From NCBI RefSeq assembly GCF_933775445.1, contig NC_065875.1:23621555-23685554 (forward strand): DNA of 64,000 bases, given 5' to 3'. Origin of the DNA: Argentina anserina. Lineage: Eukaryota; Streptophyta; Magnoliopsida; Rosales; Rosaceae. A program made the position numbers and the translations under genes. Under the pieces are notes generated by a model. That model did no database searches and was not told the DNA's origin. It worked only from the letters and a program-made list of their open reading frames with translations. Of this stretch, positions 21,640 through 34,084 are shown piece after piece (the stretch's first letter is position 1; each line of letters opens with the position of its first letter).

Positions 21640-22995
21640 GTAACAAATCATGAATGAGTTGTTGACCAATATTATAGTCTTCATAAACAACATCGACAAA
21701 TGTACGAATAAAAATAAAAATACTTGAATTTATGAACGCCCTCATTAAAAGACGTGACTTTTTAAATTTATAATCACAATATTTGTTCATTAGGTTTACA
21801 GTATATTACCTGCACATGTGTAACCAACAGTTTTGTTTCAATAATAGTTTCCATAACTTAACATAATCAACATTATACGGTCGGATCATGTTGATTGTAT
21901 GTTCACATTTAGCAAAATCTATTACTCACATTAACTTATTGCTTTTTTCTTTTGGCTAAAGTCACTTGTGTTTCATGTTTTGAGAAGAAAAACACATCAT
22001 AACTCCTTTTCAACATTGAACTATCTGCATTCATATGTTGGCTTGTTAGGTAATTACTCTTATTTTTTTTTTCTTAATTTCTTTATTTTGGTTGTTCCAC
22101 TCCAGTTATTTATGTTCGTCTAGAGTTATTCATGGTCTTTGCCCTTACATGCAGTTGTAAGGGTTAACGATCTGAGGCCATCTTTGGGCCATCGAAGCCT
22201 TGGAGAAGGGTATGGAGGTGAAGATAATAAGCCTCGGATAATTTGGGTCTATGTCGGCATGTTCTTGGCATATGTCGTATGTTGCATTATAGGTTGTTTT
22301 TGTTAAAGTGTTAAGGATTTAGTGGCCGAGGCTGTCAAAACCAGACTTGAGCATGTTTTAGCATCATGGGGATGTGATGCATCACCTCAAGAGCCTCTGC
22401 TACTAGTTGTCGCACCTCAGGGGCCTCTATTGCTAAGTACAAACCAAATTGTGTCAGGTGCAATCGCTCTTCCTGCTACTCAAGTGCTTAAGCGTAAAGG
22501 GTTTTTGTCCTTCCTCCAAGGCTTGTTTGATCTCATTAAAAAGCTTAAACATTGATTTTGTTCACATGTAACAAATTCATCATGTAACAAAATCATTGAG
22601 TTGTTGACCAATATTACAATCTTCATAAACAACACCGACCAATATGCGAAAAGTATTTGAATTTATGAACACCCACATCAAAAGACGTGACTCTTTGAAT
22701 TTATAACCACAATGTTGGTTTTTTAAGTTTGTAATATATAATTGCATATGTGTAACTAATGTTTCGGTTTTCGTAATAATTTCCATAACTTCACATAATC
22801 AACATTATGCGGTATCATGTTGATTATATGTTTACATGTAGCAAAATCTAGTACCCACATTAACTCGTTGGTTTTTTTTTTTGCTTCACACTAACTTGTT
22901 TTGAGAAGCAACCCACCTCACAGCTCATTTTTCAACATTGAATCATCCGTAGCCATATGTTGGTTTGTTGGATAATTACTCTTATTGTTTTTTCT
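21640..22995. repeat. Diverged direct repeat pair (about 420 bp each)
   Basis: The segment at about 21640-22060 reappears at about 22565-22995 in the same orientation. Shared runs include GAGTTGTTGACCAATATTA, ATTTATGAACxCCC, AAAAGACGTGACT and CATAATCAACATTATxCGGT. A third, shorter relative starts near 21465, and a fragment of the end (CxCACAGCTCxTTTTTCA) recurs near 37695. It is probably an unclassified repeat or an old local duplication. Confidence 0.65.
22322..22555 (+). CDS. Unrecognised open frame between direct repeats
   Basis: A 77-codon open frame without its own ATG at the left end, so if coding it is an internal exon. It is Leu/Pro-rich, with a doublet of the phrase PQ(E/G)PLL, and ends in a basic segment. 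No family recognised. It lies between the two direct repeats and may belong to the same duplicated unit as the short frame near 21000. Confidence 0.2.
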   Translation: MAEAVKTRLEHVLASWGCDASPQEPLLLVVAPQGPLLLSTNQIVSGAIALPATQVLKRKGFLSFLQGLFDLIKKLKH

Positions 22996-23410
22996 TAATT
23001 TCATAATTTGTTTTTTGTTTTTGAGCAGAAAATAAAGGGATTACATAGGAGCCCCTAATACGACCGTAAGGGGATAAATCAAGTTTAAGGGCAGCAGCAA
23101 CTTGGGGAGGAATGTCATCCCATCTTCGAGGCTCATCAAGAGTTAGGCCAACAGGAGTGACAGCATCAGCAAGGAAATTGGCCTCTCTAAAGACATGAGC
23201 AATATGGGCACTAGCCAGCTTGGAGGAAAGATCTTTGCAATCTCGAATTAAAGACAAAACTTGCCAAGGAGTGACATTAGATCAAAGGCATTTGATGAGA
23301 GTTTCAGAGTCACCTTCAATCATTAGATGAGTCATATGCAAATCAGAAGCGGCGTTTAGACCATCCTTGAGGCCAAAGCCTTCAGCGTAGAGAACGGACG
23401 ATAATACTTT
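22984..23410 (-). pseudogene. LINE-type RNase H domain fragment
   Basis: The minus strand encodes the C-terminal RNase H-like domain found at the end of plant non-LTR retroelement proteins: AEGFGLKDGLN, then LMIEGDSETLI, then the signature HVFREANFLADAV. A TGA stop lies where these proteins usually have Trp (about 23283), and no reverse transcriptase is left upstream, so this is a dead fragment. Confidence 0.65.
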
Positions 23411-23902
23411 GTTAATCAGTAATCATCATCACTTTTTCATCGCTTGATAATACTGTGTTGGAGCTAATTTTGTTGAACCTGATGAAAATAATTAGATTAA
23501 AGACTAGCTCCCCTAGGGCAGCCACAGTTTACAGCGGTGCACTAGACCCTTCCCTCGGTACGCGATCATCCCAAACTGTTGTAGCTAAGTTAGACTGAAA
23601 CTTCAAATTTTAGTACAGTACATATTTTAGTTTAATTACCACTTACTCTTCAACTACAATTATTACATGATATTGATCATCACTTGCCCCACTGCTAGCT
23701 CCATCTTTCTCCGTTTACACGAATATGAAATGCAAATGTAGCTAGTTAGCCCATGACTTCAGTTGAAAGCAGCTAATCCTGGTGAAAAGTGTATAAAGAT
23801 TATCTCAACTTGATGACCATGAATTATCAATGGTGCAATTCAATGAGTTGTACATGCTCAGAGCCTATCCCCAGTGATAAGGAAGCTACAGAATTACATA
23901 CC
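23411..23902. other. Intergenic / 3' flank of the F-box pseudogene
   Basis: No gene recognised. AT-rich; it probably includes the former 3' UTR of the F-box gene that ends at 23903. Confidence 0.4.
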
Positions 23903-24398
23903 TTAGAACAGCTTGGCTGAATAGTCAATTAGAGCACCGGCAGGAATCCAAACTCCACCAGCAAGTCGTGCATTCCCAGGACGAAGCTCATCATATCCAT
24001 GCAGTGTAACACTGTGACTCCCAAACTGAAGATATTATATGATTTGCTGTCGGCATGTTCAAAATTAGGCACATAATAGTTGGTGTAGTATATTGAATTC
24101 GGCTTACAACCAGGAAACTTTGAAGCCAAAACCGACACTGAATGACCGCCCCTAAAAAACAATGCCTCATCTCCGATGCTTCTCACCTCAACTTGCTCCA
24201 CAACCATTCCATTTTCGGACGTCGAACACTACCTTGTAAACCATGAATTTCTCCCTGTACTTGAATGTACCGGAAAACGAAACTAGTCTTCGGACATGCC
24301 ACATATGATCTCCTTTGCATGATTTCACAAGATAGGAATTAGCAGAGTAGGTTTTAAAGGGGGCTACATGAGTGAGTCTCTTTGCTTTTGGTCGCTTC
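23903..24398 (-). pseudogene. F-box/DUF295 gene, 3' part (left of the Copia insertion)
   Basis: C-terminal half of an F-box protein with a DUF295 domain (SKIP23-like; a substrate adaptor of SCF ubiquitin ligases). Recognisable segments are VRSIGDEALFFRGGHSVSV, ASKFPGCKPNSIYYT and a terminal ALIDYSAKLF before the stop at 23903. They do not share one frame: breaks lie near 24215 and 24010. The sequence joins in frame to the part starting at 36331 once the Copia element and one copy of its GCTTC duplication are ignored, so both pieces are one exon cut by the insertion. Confidence 0.8.
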
Positions 24399-24613
24399 TG
24401 AAAGCTTGAAGAAAATAGAGAGAGAAATTGACTGTAACTAATTCTGTTTCTTGATATTTTGGAAAACTTAGGAATACAAGGGAGAGAGTCAGCTATTTAA
24501 GCTTAGCTGTGTTGTACGTGTCAGCATTACAAGGTATGAACTAATCATTGTCCTAATCACTGACTTAGTCTAATTAATTCTAATCATTCTGATTTTGAGT
24601 AACTTCACTAACA
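24399..24613 (-). repeat. Copia 3' LTR
   Basis: TG...CA ends (TGTTAGTGAAG in sense, closing in GCTTTCA). The pol frame runs through the purine tract and about 34 bases into this LTR before stopping at 24580. Confidence 0.93.
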
Positions 24614-27600
24614 CCCTCCCTCAGCTTGATGGGGGGCTTAGCTAACATCAAGCTGTTGCATAAGTACCAATGTTGAGGAGAACACAGGCCCTTGGTGAAA
24701 ATATCAGCTAGCTGTTCTGCAGAAGACACAAACTGCAATGTAATAGAGCCATCTTTCACCTTGTCCCTGGTGAAGTGCACATCAACCTCAACATGCTTTA
24801 ACTTGGAATGATGCACAGGGTTAGAAGCTAAGGCAAGAGCTGAAATGTTGTCACAATGAAGAGAAGGAGTACAAGCCAAGGGTTGATGAAGATCAGCCAT
24901 CAAATGCTTAAGCCACTGCAGTTCAGAAGTGGTATCAGCCATGCTCTTGTACTCAGCTTCTGTAGATGATCTAGAAACAGCACCTTGCTTTTTACTACAC
25001 CAAGAAATAGGAGAATTATTAAGCATAATGACAAATCCAGTTGTAGACTTGCGATCATTAGGATCTCCTGCCCAATTAGCATCACAATATGCTTGCAAAC
25101 AAATGTCATTCTGAGATGAGACATGTTTAGGATAAAAAAATGCCATGACTTAATGTTCCCTTCACATATCTGAGAATACGTTTAACTGCCTGGAGATGAG
25201 CTTCTGTAGGGTGATGCATGAACTGACACACTGAATTGACACTGAAAGCAATATCAGGTCTAGTAAAGGTCAAGTACTGAAGGCAGCCAACAAGACTTCT
25301 GAAATGATGAACATCATTGGAGTCAAGAGAAGGACCAATATCTTCATATAATTTTACACCAGATTGACATGGTGTCAAATGAGAATGGCACTGATCTGAA
25401 CCAGCCTTATGAACCAAATCAGTAGCATATTTCTGCTGACACAAGAAAATCCCAGTTGGAGTATACTGTATTTCCAATCCAAGAAAATAATGCAAATCAC
25501 CTAAGTCCTTCATGTCAAACTCTTGTTGCAAATCCAACTTGACCCTTGAAATTAAAGTCTCATCATTGCCAGTAAGAATGATATCATCCACATAGAGAAG
25601 TAGATAGACTGTAGAAGAACCAGAGAGCAAAATGAAAAGAGATGGATCAGCATGGGAAGACTTGAAGCCAAGGCTAGGCAGAAAAGAAGTGAACCTGTCA
25701 TTCCAGGCCCTTGGGGCTTGTTTGAGGCCATATAGAGATTTGTGAAGCTTGCATACATGAGAAGGATGAGTAGAATCTTCAAACCCTCCAGGTTGAGCCA
25801 TATACACCTCCTCATGAAGTTGACCATGCAGAAATGCATTTTTAACATCAAGTTGATGAAGCTTCCAGTCAAAAGTAGCTGCTAAGCTGATAATCAAACG
25901 AACAGTTGTATGTCTCACTACAGGAGAAAACGTTTCTTCATAGTCCACCCCATATTCTTGACTAAAGCCTCTAGCAACCAAACGAGCTTTATGACGAGCA
26001 ATTGTTCCATCAGCATTTTTCTTCAACTTAAAAATCCATTTGCAGGACACTAAATTCTTGTTAGGAGGCAAAGGCACTAAAGACCATGTTTGTTGTTGCA
26101 TTAGAGCATTATATTCCTCTTGCATAGCATCTTTCCACTGAGGAATGGCTAAGGCCTTTTTGTAACTCACTGGTTCTATCAAACTTGAATCTGATGAAGA
26201 AGAAGAAGTCACAGTAGATAAAAAACATTTCTTCTTGGAGATGCCTCGTTTCCCTCTGGTTAACATAGCATGATCATTGTGGAGAGGATTAACAAGACCA
26301 TCAACAGGATGTAAAATATTGTTTTCAGACACTTGAGATCTAGGTTGAGAAGAACTTCTGTTAAGAATAATGGAAATAGAACCATCTCCAGTGTGAGTCT
26401 CAACTTGGAGTAAACCATTATCTTCCTCAAAATTAATGCTGGTATGAGCATTAGTGTCAAATACTTGTGGAGAAGAATTAATTCCAACTTCACTTGTATC
26501 AGAAACATGAGTAGCTGAAGGAAGAGAGGAGGTATGAACTGGATTTGATGAAATGTGTGGAGAAGATGCAGGATTGGAATACTGTGTTGAGGACTGAGTA
26601 TGAGTGAAGCAAGGAGAGAATAATGGTGCTGCTATGTTAGCAGTACTTGCAGAAGAAGCGACTGAAGAGGAATACTGATTCTGAGCATATGGAAAATATC
26701 CTTCATCAAATATGACATGTCTGGAAATGATATACTTTTCAGTTAGCAAATTGTAGCATATATAACCCTTATATCCAGTAGCAAACCCCAGAAAAATGCA
26801 CCTGGCTGTTTTGGGTTGCAGCTTGTCTGTTCTAGTAGCTAGAAAAGGATAACAAGCACATCCAAAAGTTTTGATAATATCCAAAACGGGTTTAGTCTTG
26901 TAGAGTCTTTCGAAGGGGGAATCCATATGAAGTACAACAGTTGGCATTCTATTGATCAAATATGTACTAAGAGCACATGCATGATACCAGAACTTGCCGG
27001 GTAAGAATGTTGTTTGTAATAAAGTGACTGCTGTTTCTCTGAGATGTCTATTCTTCCTTTCACACACACCATTTTGTTGTGGTGTATATGGACAAGAAAC
27101 CTGATGCAATATACCTCTATCACTGAGAAATTGCTTAAAAATATTGCTTCTATACTCTCCACCTCCATCAGATCTAAACACCTTAATCCTTGCATTAAAC
27201 TGATTTTGAACAAAGGCATGAAGAGCTTGAAAATATGAGAAAACCTCACTTTTATTTTTCATAGGAAACAACCAGCTGTAACGAGTACAGTCATCAACAA
27301 ACAACACAAAATATCTGTAGCCATCAATAGAAGTATAGGGAGCAGGGCCCCATACATCACTATGAACAAGCTCAAAAGGAACTAAACTCTTAGTTTCTGA
27401 ATTCTTAAATGGCAATTTTTGAAACTTTCCAAACAAACAACCTTCACAAACTGAACTATCTTTATCAATATCTGCAGTAATATTGCTCTTATTCAACATC
27501 CTACTCACAACTTCATTACTCGGATGCCCCAGTCTCTTGTGCCATATAGACTGCTTCACACACTTTCCCAGATATGCTGTAGGCCTTGAGGAACCAACTC

Positions 27601-29284
27601 CATTTGAATGACTTGCAGACTTCAGAAACTTCAGGTCAAACGGAATTGGATACAACCCTTGCTTACTCAGTCCTTGGTACAGTATCTTGCCCTGCACCTT
27701 GTCCTGAATCACACACATAAATTCATCAAACCAAACTGAGCAGTTATTGTCTTTGCATAATTTGTAAATGGATAGAAGATGGGCAGCTAAATCAGGAATT
27801 AAAAGAACATCTTGTAGCTTAAGTAAACCAAGCATTGCTCTACCAATGTGTGTAATATTTAAGTGATTACCATTACCAACTTGAACAGTATCACTATGAG
27901 GGTATGGAGCAACATGATTGAGGAGTTGAACTTCATTGGTCATGTGGTTGGTGGCTCCTGTGTCAGCCAACCAGTACTGAGGAGCTTGTTGATTCAGATT
28001 TGTTGCAGCTAGCATGGATGTGATGGCATTAACCTCATTGCCTGCACCATTGCCATTGTTCCTATTAGGAAATCCAACTAGATAGTAGCATCTGTTAGTA
28101 GAGTGATTGTTTCTGCCACACATTTGACATCCTCCTCCGTTGTTATTATAAGCTCCACCACTGTTGTTATATCCCCCTCCATTGTTATTATTTCCCTGAC
28201 CATTGTTGTTGAACCCTTGCTGATTAAGAAGAGAGGATAAAGACCTGCATGTTCTAGCACCATGACCATTCTTACCACAAACCTGACATACAATTCCATT
28301 GTTGTTATACCCCCTACCATAGTTGTTCCCTGCATTATTGGCATTGTTGTTGTTGCCATTGCCTCTGCCACCATTGTTGTTGAACCCCCTTCCACCATTG
28401 TTGTTAAACCTTGGAGCACCTCTGCCAGCAACATAGTAAGCAGTTATGTTGGCTGCAGGGTCAAAGCTATTGACAGTAGATAAGCCATATGGGACAAAGC
28501 CAGGAGGCACAGAAGGAACTTGATTGGGAACATGAACCATTGGAGCAGTAGAATAGCTCACACTGCCATCATGTTGGCCAGAATTTGATGATGAAGCTCC
28601 AGATGAGCTTGTCTGTGCCGCCATAGCCAAAAGAGGACTAGTAGGGGAAGCAATTGCTTCATTCTCAATATCAACTTCAGCAGCCTTAAGCAATGTCTTT
28701 AATTCACTAATAGAACAACTCACAAATTGAGCTCTTATCACTGTCTTAATTGCAGCATATTTAGATGGCAAGCCTCTAAGAACAGTTACTACAATGTCTT
28801 CATCATCAAGAAGCACCCCTACAGTGGCTAATGCATCTCGAGCAACCTTAATCTTGTCTAAGTAGACTTCAATACTATCATTGCCCTTCTTTAGACTCTG
28901 TAGAGTAGACTTAAGCTGAAGAATATTCTGACGACTAGAAGCAGCAAACTTGTTGCGCAGGTTAACCCACATTTCTCGAGCAGAGTGACTGCCCACAGCA
29001 CAAGACATAGCTACAAGACTCAATGTCTGTCCTATCATGTTAACAATACTCTGATCCTGAATTTGCCAAGCCAGATATTCACTATTAATAGTAGGAGGAG
29101 CATTTTCAGATGACTGCACAAACTGTGGAGGACATGGAACCGTTCCATCCACAAAGCCATAGAGATTTTGACCGCGCAGAAAGGACTCAATACGAAACAA
29201 CCAAGTAGGATAGTTGGAATCATCCAATAGGATGTTAGGAAGATACACAGTAGTCTGAGTAACATTTGAACCTGTAGGATTCAT
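24580..29284 (-). CDS. Copia gag-pol polyprotein with one frame break
   Basis: The first frame (29284-25127) encodes 1385 aa. In order: UBN2-type gag (about residues 1-250), an Asn/Gly-rich linker, two CCHC zinc knuckles (about 332-345 and 385-398), the aspartic protease with Asp-Thr-Gly (about 440), the integrase HHCC finger and DDE core with the usual QQNGVCERKN motif, then reverse transcriptase with LLYVDDIILTG (about 1230). RNase H continues in the next frame (to 24580), with CDANWAGD and ADIFTKG. The switch falls at a T7 run (plus-strand A7, 25134-25140); T6 would keep one frame. All catalytic motifs look intact, so apart from this break the copy could be autonomous. Order integrase-RT defines Copia. 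The ATG at 29284 is the first in frame. Confidence 0.93.
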
Positions 29285-29343
29285 GATTCAAAGGCTAGAG
29301 ATGAACTTCGTGAAGGAATTAGGAATTAGGGTTTCGAAACAAG

Positions 29344-30939
29344 TGATAGAGCGTTTTGTTAAAACGTCTATAATAAACCCTGTAAAACATCATCGTTAGT
29401 ATAGAATAAGCAGGGATCGTTCTTTCCGGGGAATTGAAGGGAACTCTAAACTTTTAGTGTTAACAAATAATGGGGGGTTTGATATTGATTATTAACTACT
29501 AAAATAAAACCTAAATTACTATTTACATGATCGACTTCTCTTTAACAAACTTAAACCAAATTTACCATTACACCACATAATTACAAGTTCGAACCTATCA
29601 TGCATTCTAATTCGACCAATTACATACTTTTTAGACACCAATACAATTAGAGCCTTAGGGGATCATCTAATCATGCAAGATTTCAATTAACATTTAGATT
29701 GACTTAGGGCCTAATCTAAATTTGCATGCAATCGAATTCAATAACACTTAGAGTAGAAATCAAACAAGATTACATTTAAGCACCAAATCTTTGTTGGAGA
29801 CATGTTTCATGTGTGGCGTCACCCACCATGGTTTCACATGCAAATTTCCAGAATTTTTACCACTTTTAATCAACACAAACCGAACCTACTTAGGGCATGA
29901 TTCGATTTGTGTTAATATGATTGATGAATCTAGCACTCAAACACAATCTTAGGGATTGCATCCAACCACTAAATTCATATGCACATATCTGAAAATTATC
30001 TAAAAGTATGAGAAAGATGATTAGAACACAACAATAGAAATACAAACTCATTAATTATAAGAACATAGATTCGGCATAGTCTAAAAAAAATATCAAATAC
30101 AATTTGAAAATTCTAAAACAAATACAAAACCAATATTTCCACATAAATAACAACTTACAATCTTCATAGACAAAGAATTGTAGATTAACACAAATAGACG
30201 AAGCCATGGAGATGAGTTGCGAGAATCACACGTTGTAGGAACCTTGGAGATGTGTCTTCAATAGTGAAACTCGGTGGAGATGATGATAGTTTTGGGGTGG
30301 ACGGCTTGGCTAATTTGTGAGGGAAATTTATGGTGGTGTTTAGTAGAGTTTTGGTTCTTGATTGCTAATGAGAAGTGATCATATTTGAGAGGTGAAGCCA
30401 TGTATATATAGAGGAAAGATGGAGGGTTTGAAAATTGCTTCTTTCTTCCTATAAACATGCCATGTTTTAATCCCTAAAACATGGAAAGTTTTATTCCCTA
30501 AAACATGCCATGCTTTATTCTCTAAAACATGCCATGCTTTATTCCCTAAAACATGTCATGCTTTAATCCCTAAAACATGCCATGCTTTAATCCCTAAAAC
30601 ATGCCATGTTTTATGCCTTTAATGATCATCTTCTATTTAATTGTTGCATGACTTGGCTCCATCTTTTTTTCTTTAATTATCTCTTCAATCCAATCTGAAA
30701 ATAAGAAAATAAAATCATAAGTAAGAGATAATTAGTTTCAAAACCTAACAAGGATTCCTAGTCAAATTAGGACTCTAAACCAATTATGCGTTTTAACTCA
30801 TGTAAGCACAAAAATGCATCCAATACCGCTCAAAACTCTTACTACGACTCAATGACTCAATAGTACAATAATAAGGGCTAAGAAAAGTACAAATTGAGGT
30901 AAAAACATGTTAAGAACGTCGCACAAAGTGCTCCTATCA
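29344..30939 (-). repeat. 3' LTR of the nested Gypsy derivative
   Basis: 1596 bp. It has seven units of a 24-bp tandem repeat (phrase CATGCCATGCTTTAATCCCT) at about 30460-30615 and, on the minus strand, a TATATATA box near 30403-30411 just downstream of it, a likely promoter for element RNA. It differs from the other LTR by about five substitutions and one 24-bp unit. Confidence 0.92.
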
Positions 30940-32672
30940 ACTACCCCACACTTGGCTTTTGCTAGTCCCTTAGCAAAACTAAATGAGACACTATTGCCCC
31001 TAAATGATTGTCTCAGAATCTCAAAACACATAGTTTTCAAGTTTAAGCATTTGAATGTAAGCACATAAATTCCAAGTTTCATAAACATGCTTCATAGTAT
31101 GAATAAGTCAGATACGAGATAATAAGCATTTAACATGTTTAGTCAATCTAATCCTTCTCACAAGGCATACTCTCTTCTTTTCACTCAGATTCATGGTTAT
31201 CATTCACACATAAGTATATGCAAGAGAAAGGATATTAAGGCATCAAATAACTTGCATATTTCAACAAATAAAAGCACTTTGTGAATAACATAGGAAAACC
31301 TCATTTAACAACTAAGTGCACAAATGGACCAAAACCATATGCTCAACTCTTGTGATCATCTCCACAAACCAAGATTTGCTCATTTTAAGAATCATTAGGA
31401 TCATTAGATAAGGTAAATGTTTAGGCGTAGCTAAAGGCATGGAATATCAAGGAATCACAAAGGTAATCTTATAGACTCAGCAGAGTAAACATCATCCTTA
31501 TGACATCACACACCATCAGGGGCCGAATATAACAAGTTGGGCACAATCATCATTCTAACCACAAAGTGAACATGGACAAAGGTCAAGTAAAAATTTTTAG
31601 ACCTTCAATTACAACTCAACTCCAAATCACAAATGAAAGACAACATAACATTTTTTCTTTTCTTGCCGAGTTCATCATTATCTTTTTTCTTTCTTTTTCT
31701 TGTTTTTTTTTCGGCAATGCTTGCTTAAAAGCTTGTTGATTTTTTTTTTTCAAATGTCTTCCACCCCACACTTATTTCATGTATCATCACAACATCATCT
31801 CAATAAGAATTCTGCCAAATCTATAGGAAAATGTAGATGTAACTATACTAAGCATGGTGATAACATAGGTGATGGATAAAAGGCTCAATGTAGGCTCAAA
31901 TGTGGTTCAACTAAGGGGTCCCAAACAGGGCACATATAGGGATACATGATTATTTGGCTAAAGTGGTGGTATTCCTAGAAATGATCCATAAATCATTTTC
32001 AAAATCAGAGCATTTTATGACTTAAATGTTTCAACAATCACAAAAGTGAGTTCTAGTAAATTCTAGAGTCCATTAAAAGCTATGACACATAGTTATTGAA
32101 TATGCAAAGAATAGTGAGGTTCATGAATAATCACGAAATTTTAAATTACATCTCATGAAAAAAAAAGTACATATAGGTTCAAAAACTCACAGGTTGTTAT
32201 GGACTTTAAACTGAGCAAAACATGTATGTCATAATCAATTAATCCAAATCTCACATGTTCATACCAAATCCACATCATCAATGAAACTTACAATTCAATT
32301 CGTATGAAATGCAAAACCATCATCTATGTATTTTAGAGACATAATCATCCTAGACTTTAGGGGCATCCTAAGACTCAATAAAGCAATAAATTTTTTTTTT
32401 ATCATGACACAAATAATCAATGAACTTGCAACCCTACCCCACACTTCGAAAATTACATTGTCCTCAATGTAAGCTCAATAGTAAGAATGTAATTCACAAG
32501 CATAGAATAAGATCACATATCAACACATATACAAGTCAACCATAAGAGTGAAGGGATTAGAAAATTCAAACTCCCGTAGACGACTCCTCCACAGATACGG
32601 TTGAAATGGGTTGCCTCCCATGCAGCGCTTGAGTTTTATAGTCTCTCAGCCTAGACTCTCTCATGTTCATTC

Positions 32673-32954
32673 TCATTTAGGCGCATCTCTCACAATTGTC
32701 TTTTCATGCGTGTGCTCCTCATATGGCTCATAGTAGGGCTTAAGTCGATGCTCATTCACGTTGAATGTCTTCCCTGTTTTATCATTTTGAATCTCAACTG
32801 CACCATGAGCAAACATGTTAGTAACAACAAATGGGCCAACCCAACGCGAACGAAGTTTCACTAGAAACAACATAAGCCTCGAATGGAATAACAGAACTTT
32901 CTGGCCCACTTGGAACTTCTTTCCTCTAATCATTTTTTTGTTATTATTTTTCAT
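32673..32954 (-). pseudogene. Gypsy integrase C-terminal fragment
   Basis: About 93 residues matching the tail of Athila-type polyproteins: FQVGQKVLLFHSRL, then KLRSRWVGPFVVTN, then VNEHRLKPYY. No catalytic core remains upstream; the frame enters an extremely T/A-rich stretch (32930-33010 on plus), which marks the deletion border. Confidence 0.8.
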
Positions 32955-33052
32955 TTTTTTTGTTTTTTTTTATTTTGTAATTTTTTTATTTTTTATTTTA
33001 TTTTATTTTTAATGTTACGAAATCTACATAAAGTATTACTAAGTCTAATTGA

Positions 33053-33466
33053 TTTTATTCACACACAATCCTAACATTTAAGGTACGTGGAGCAGAGGAG
33101 CTAACTGTGCAACAGACTGAAACAGCCCCAGGTAAGGGTCTTGCTTTATCCGATATACCTTAAAAGTTAGAATATTATTTTCTTTTGAAACTATATACAT
33201 CTATTTATACAAAGTTATTTTCTAAGTTATAAAGCGAGGTGGACATGCGGCCTAAGTATGTTGTCTAGACACAAACTCATTCTTTTGTTTCAGAAGGCTG
33301 GATAGCTAGATTCAGAGATAGTCGCAAGGCAGGACTCATTTGTTGGACACCACGGAGGCTACACCCTCGAAAGGATGTTTCCACTATCGACTCCATCACC
33401 GAGATGTATGTCAGTCTATGGGCCTCTGAGATCCAATTTTGTAAACCTTGAACCAGGGTAATGAAA
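33053..33466 (+). other. Splice-ready open frame antisense to the Gypsy derivative
   Basis: The plus strand has an open segment (33053-33131) ending in CAG|GTAAGG, a 162-bp AT-rich gap (33132-33293) ending in a pyrimidine run TCTTTTGTTTCAG, then a second open segment (33294 to a TGA near 33466). Phases match across the gap, giving about 75 codons with no in-frame ATG seen. The segments are richer in G+C than their surroundings. No family recognised. It may be a captured host gene piece or chance. Confidence 0.3.
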
Positions 33467-34084
33467 ATAGCATGCCCTTTACTCAGCTCGGAATAAATTT
33501 GTGTGTTAGACTGCTCGCAAAGTGTTAATAAAAGCCGCCCTCAACCCCAAGTGACCTTAGCAAGGTACAAATGGAGGGTTAAGGCTAATATTAACAAAAT
33601 GGACTTTACCTATTTCGTTCACTTTATAACTTACAAAAACTAAGCATAAATAAACATTTAGTTTCCTTAAAAATTATCTAAGTCTAACAAGTATCCTATA
33701 TGCATACTACAACAAAATTAAAACATTTATCACAATTTTTTTTAAAGTTTAATTTTTACTGTGCGTATTTTACTGTTACCTAGTACTGTTCTCATACACA
33801 ATCCTATTTTAATTTTTTTTAATTTACTGTACACAAAATTTATTTTTACAAAGATAAAGTTTTTTTTACTTTTTTTTTACATTTTTACACCAAAAAAAAG
33901 TAAAAAAAAATTACAGAGATTTACTTTTTTTTAGATGTAAAAAAAAACTTATAATTGTTTTTACGGAATGTTACTGTTCATCGTACTATTCACATGAATT
34001 TATTTTTACAAATATACAATATAGTACAAAATTAACACTTTAAAGAATTGAGATTTTCTCAATTCCCCGGCAACGGCGCCAAAA

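Noticed and set aside
30258..30458. Identical 66-codon minus-strand frame in both Gypsy LTRs (also 34999-35199)
   Set aside because: It overlaps the LTR TATA and leader region and has no motif; the identity only reflects the duplicated LTR.
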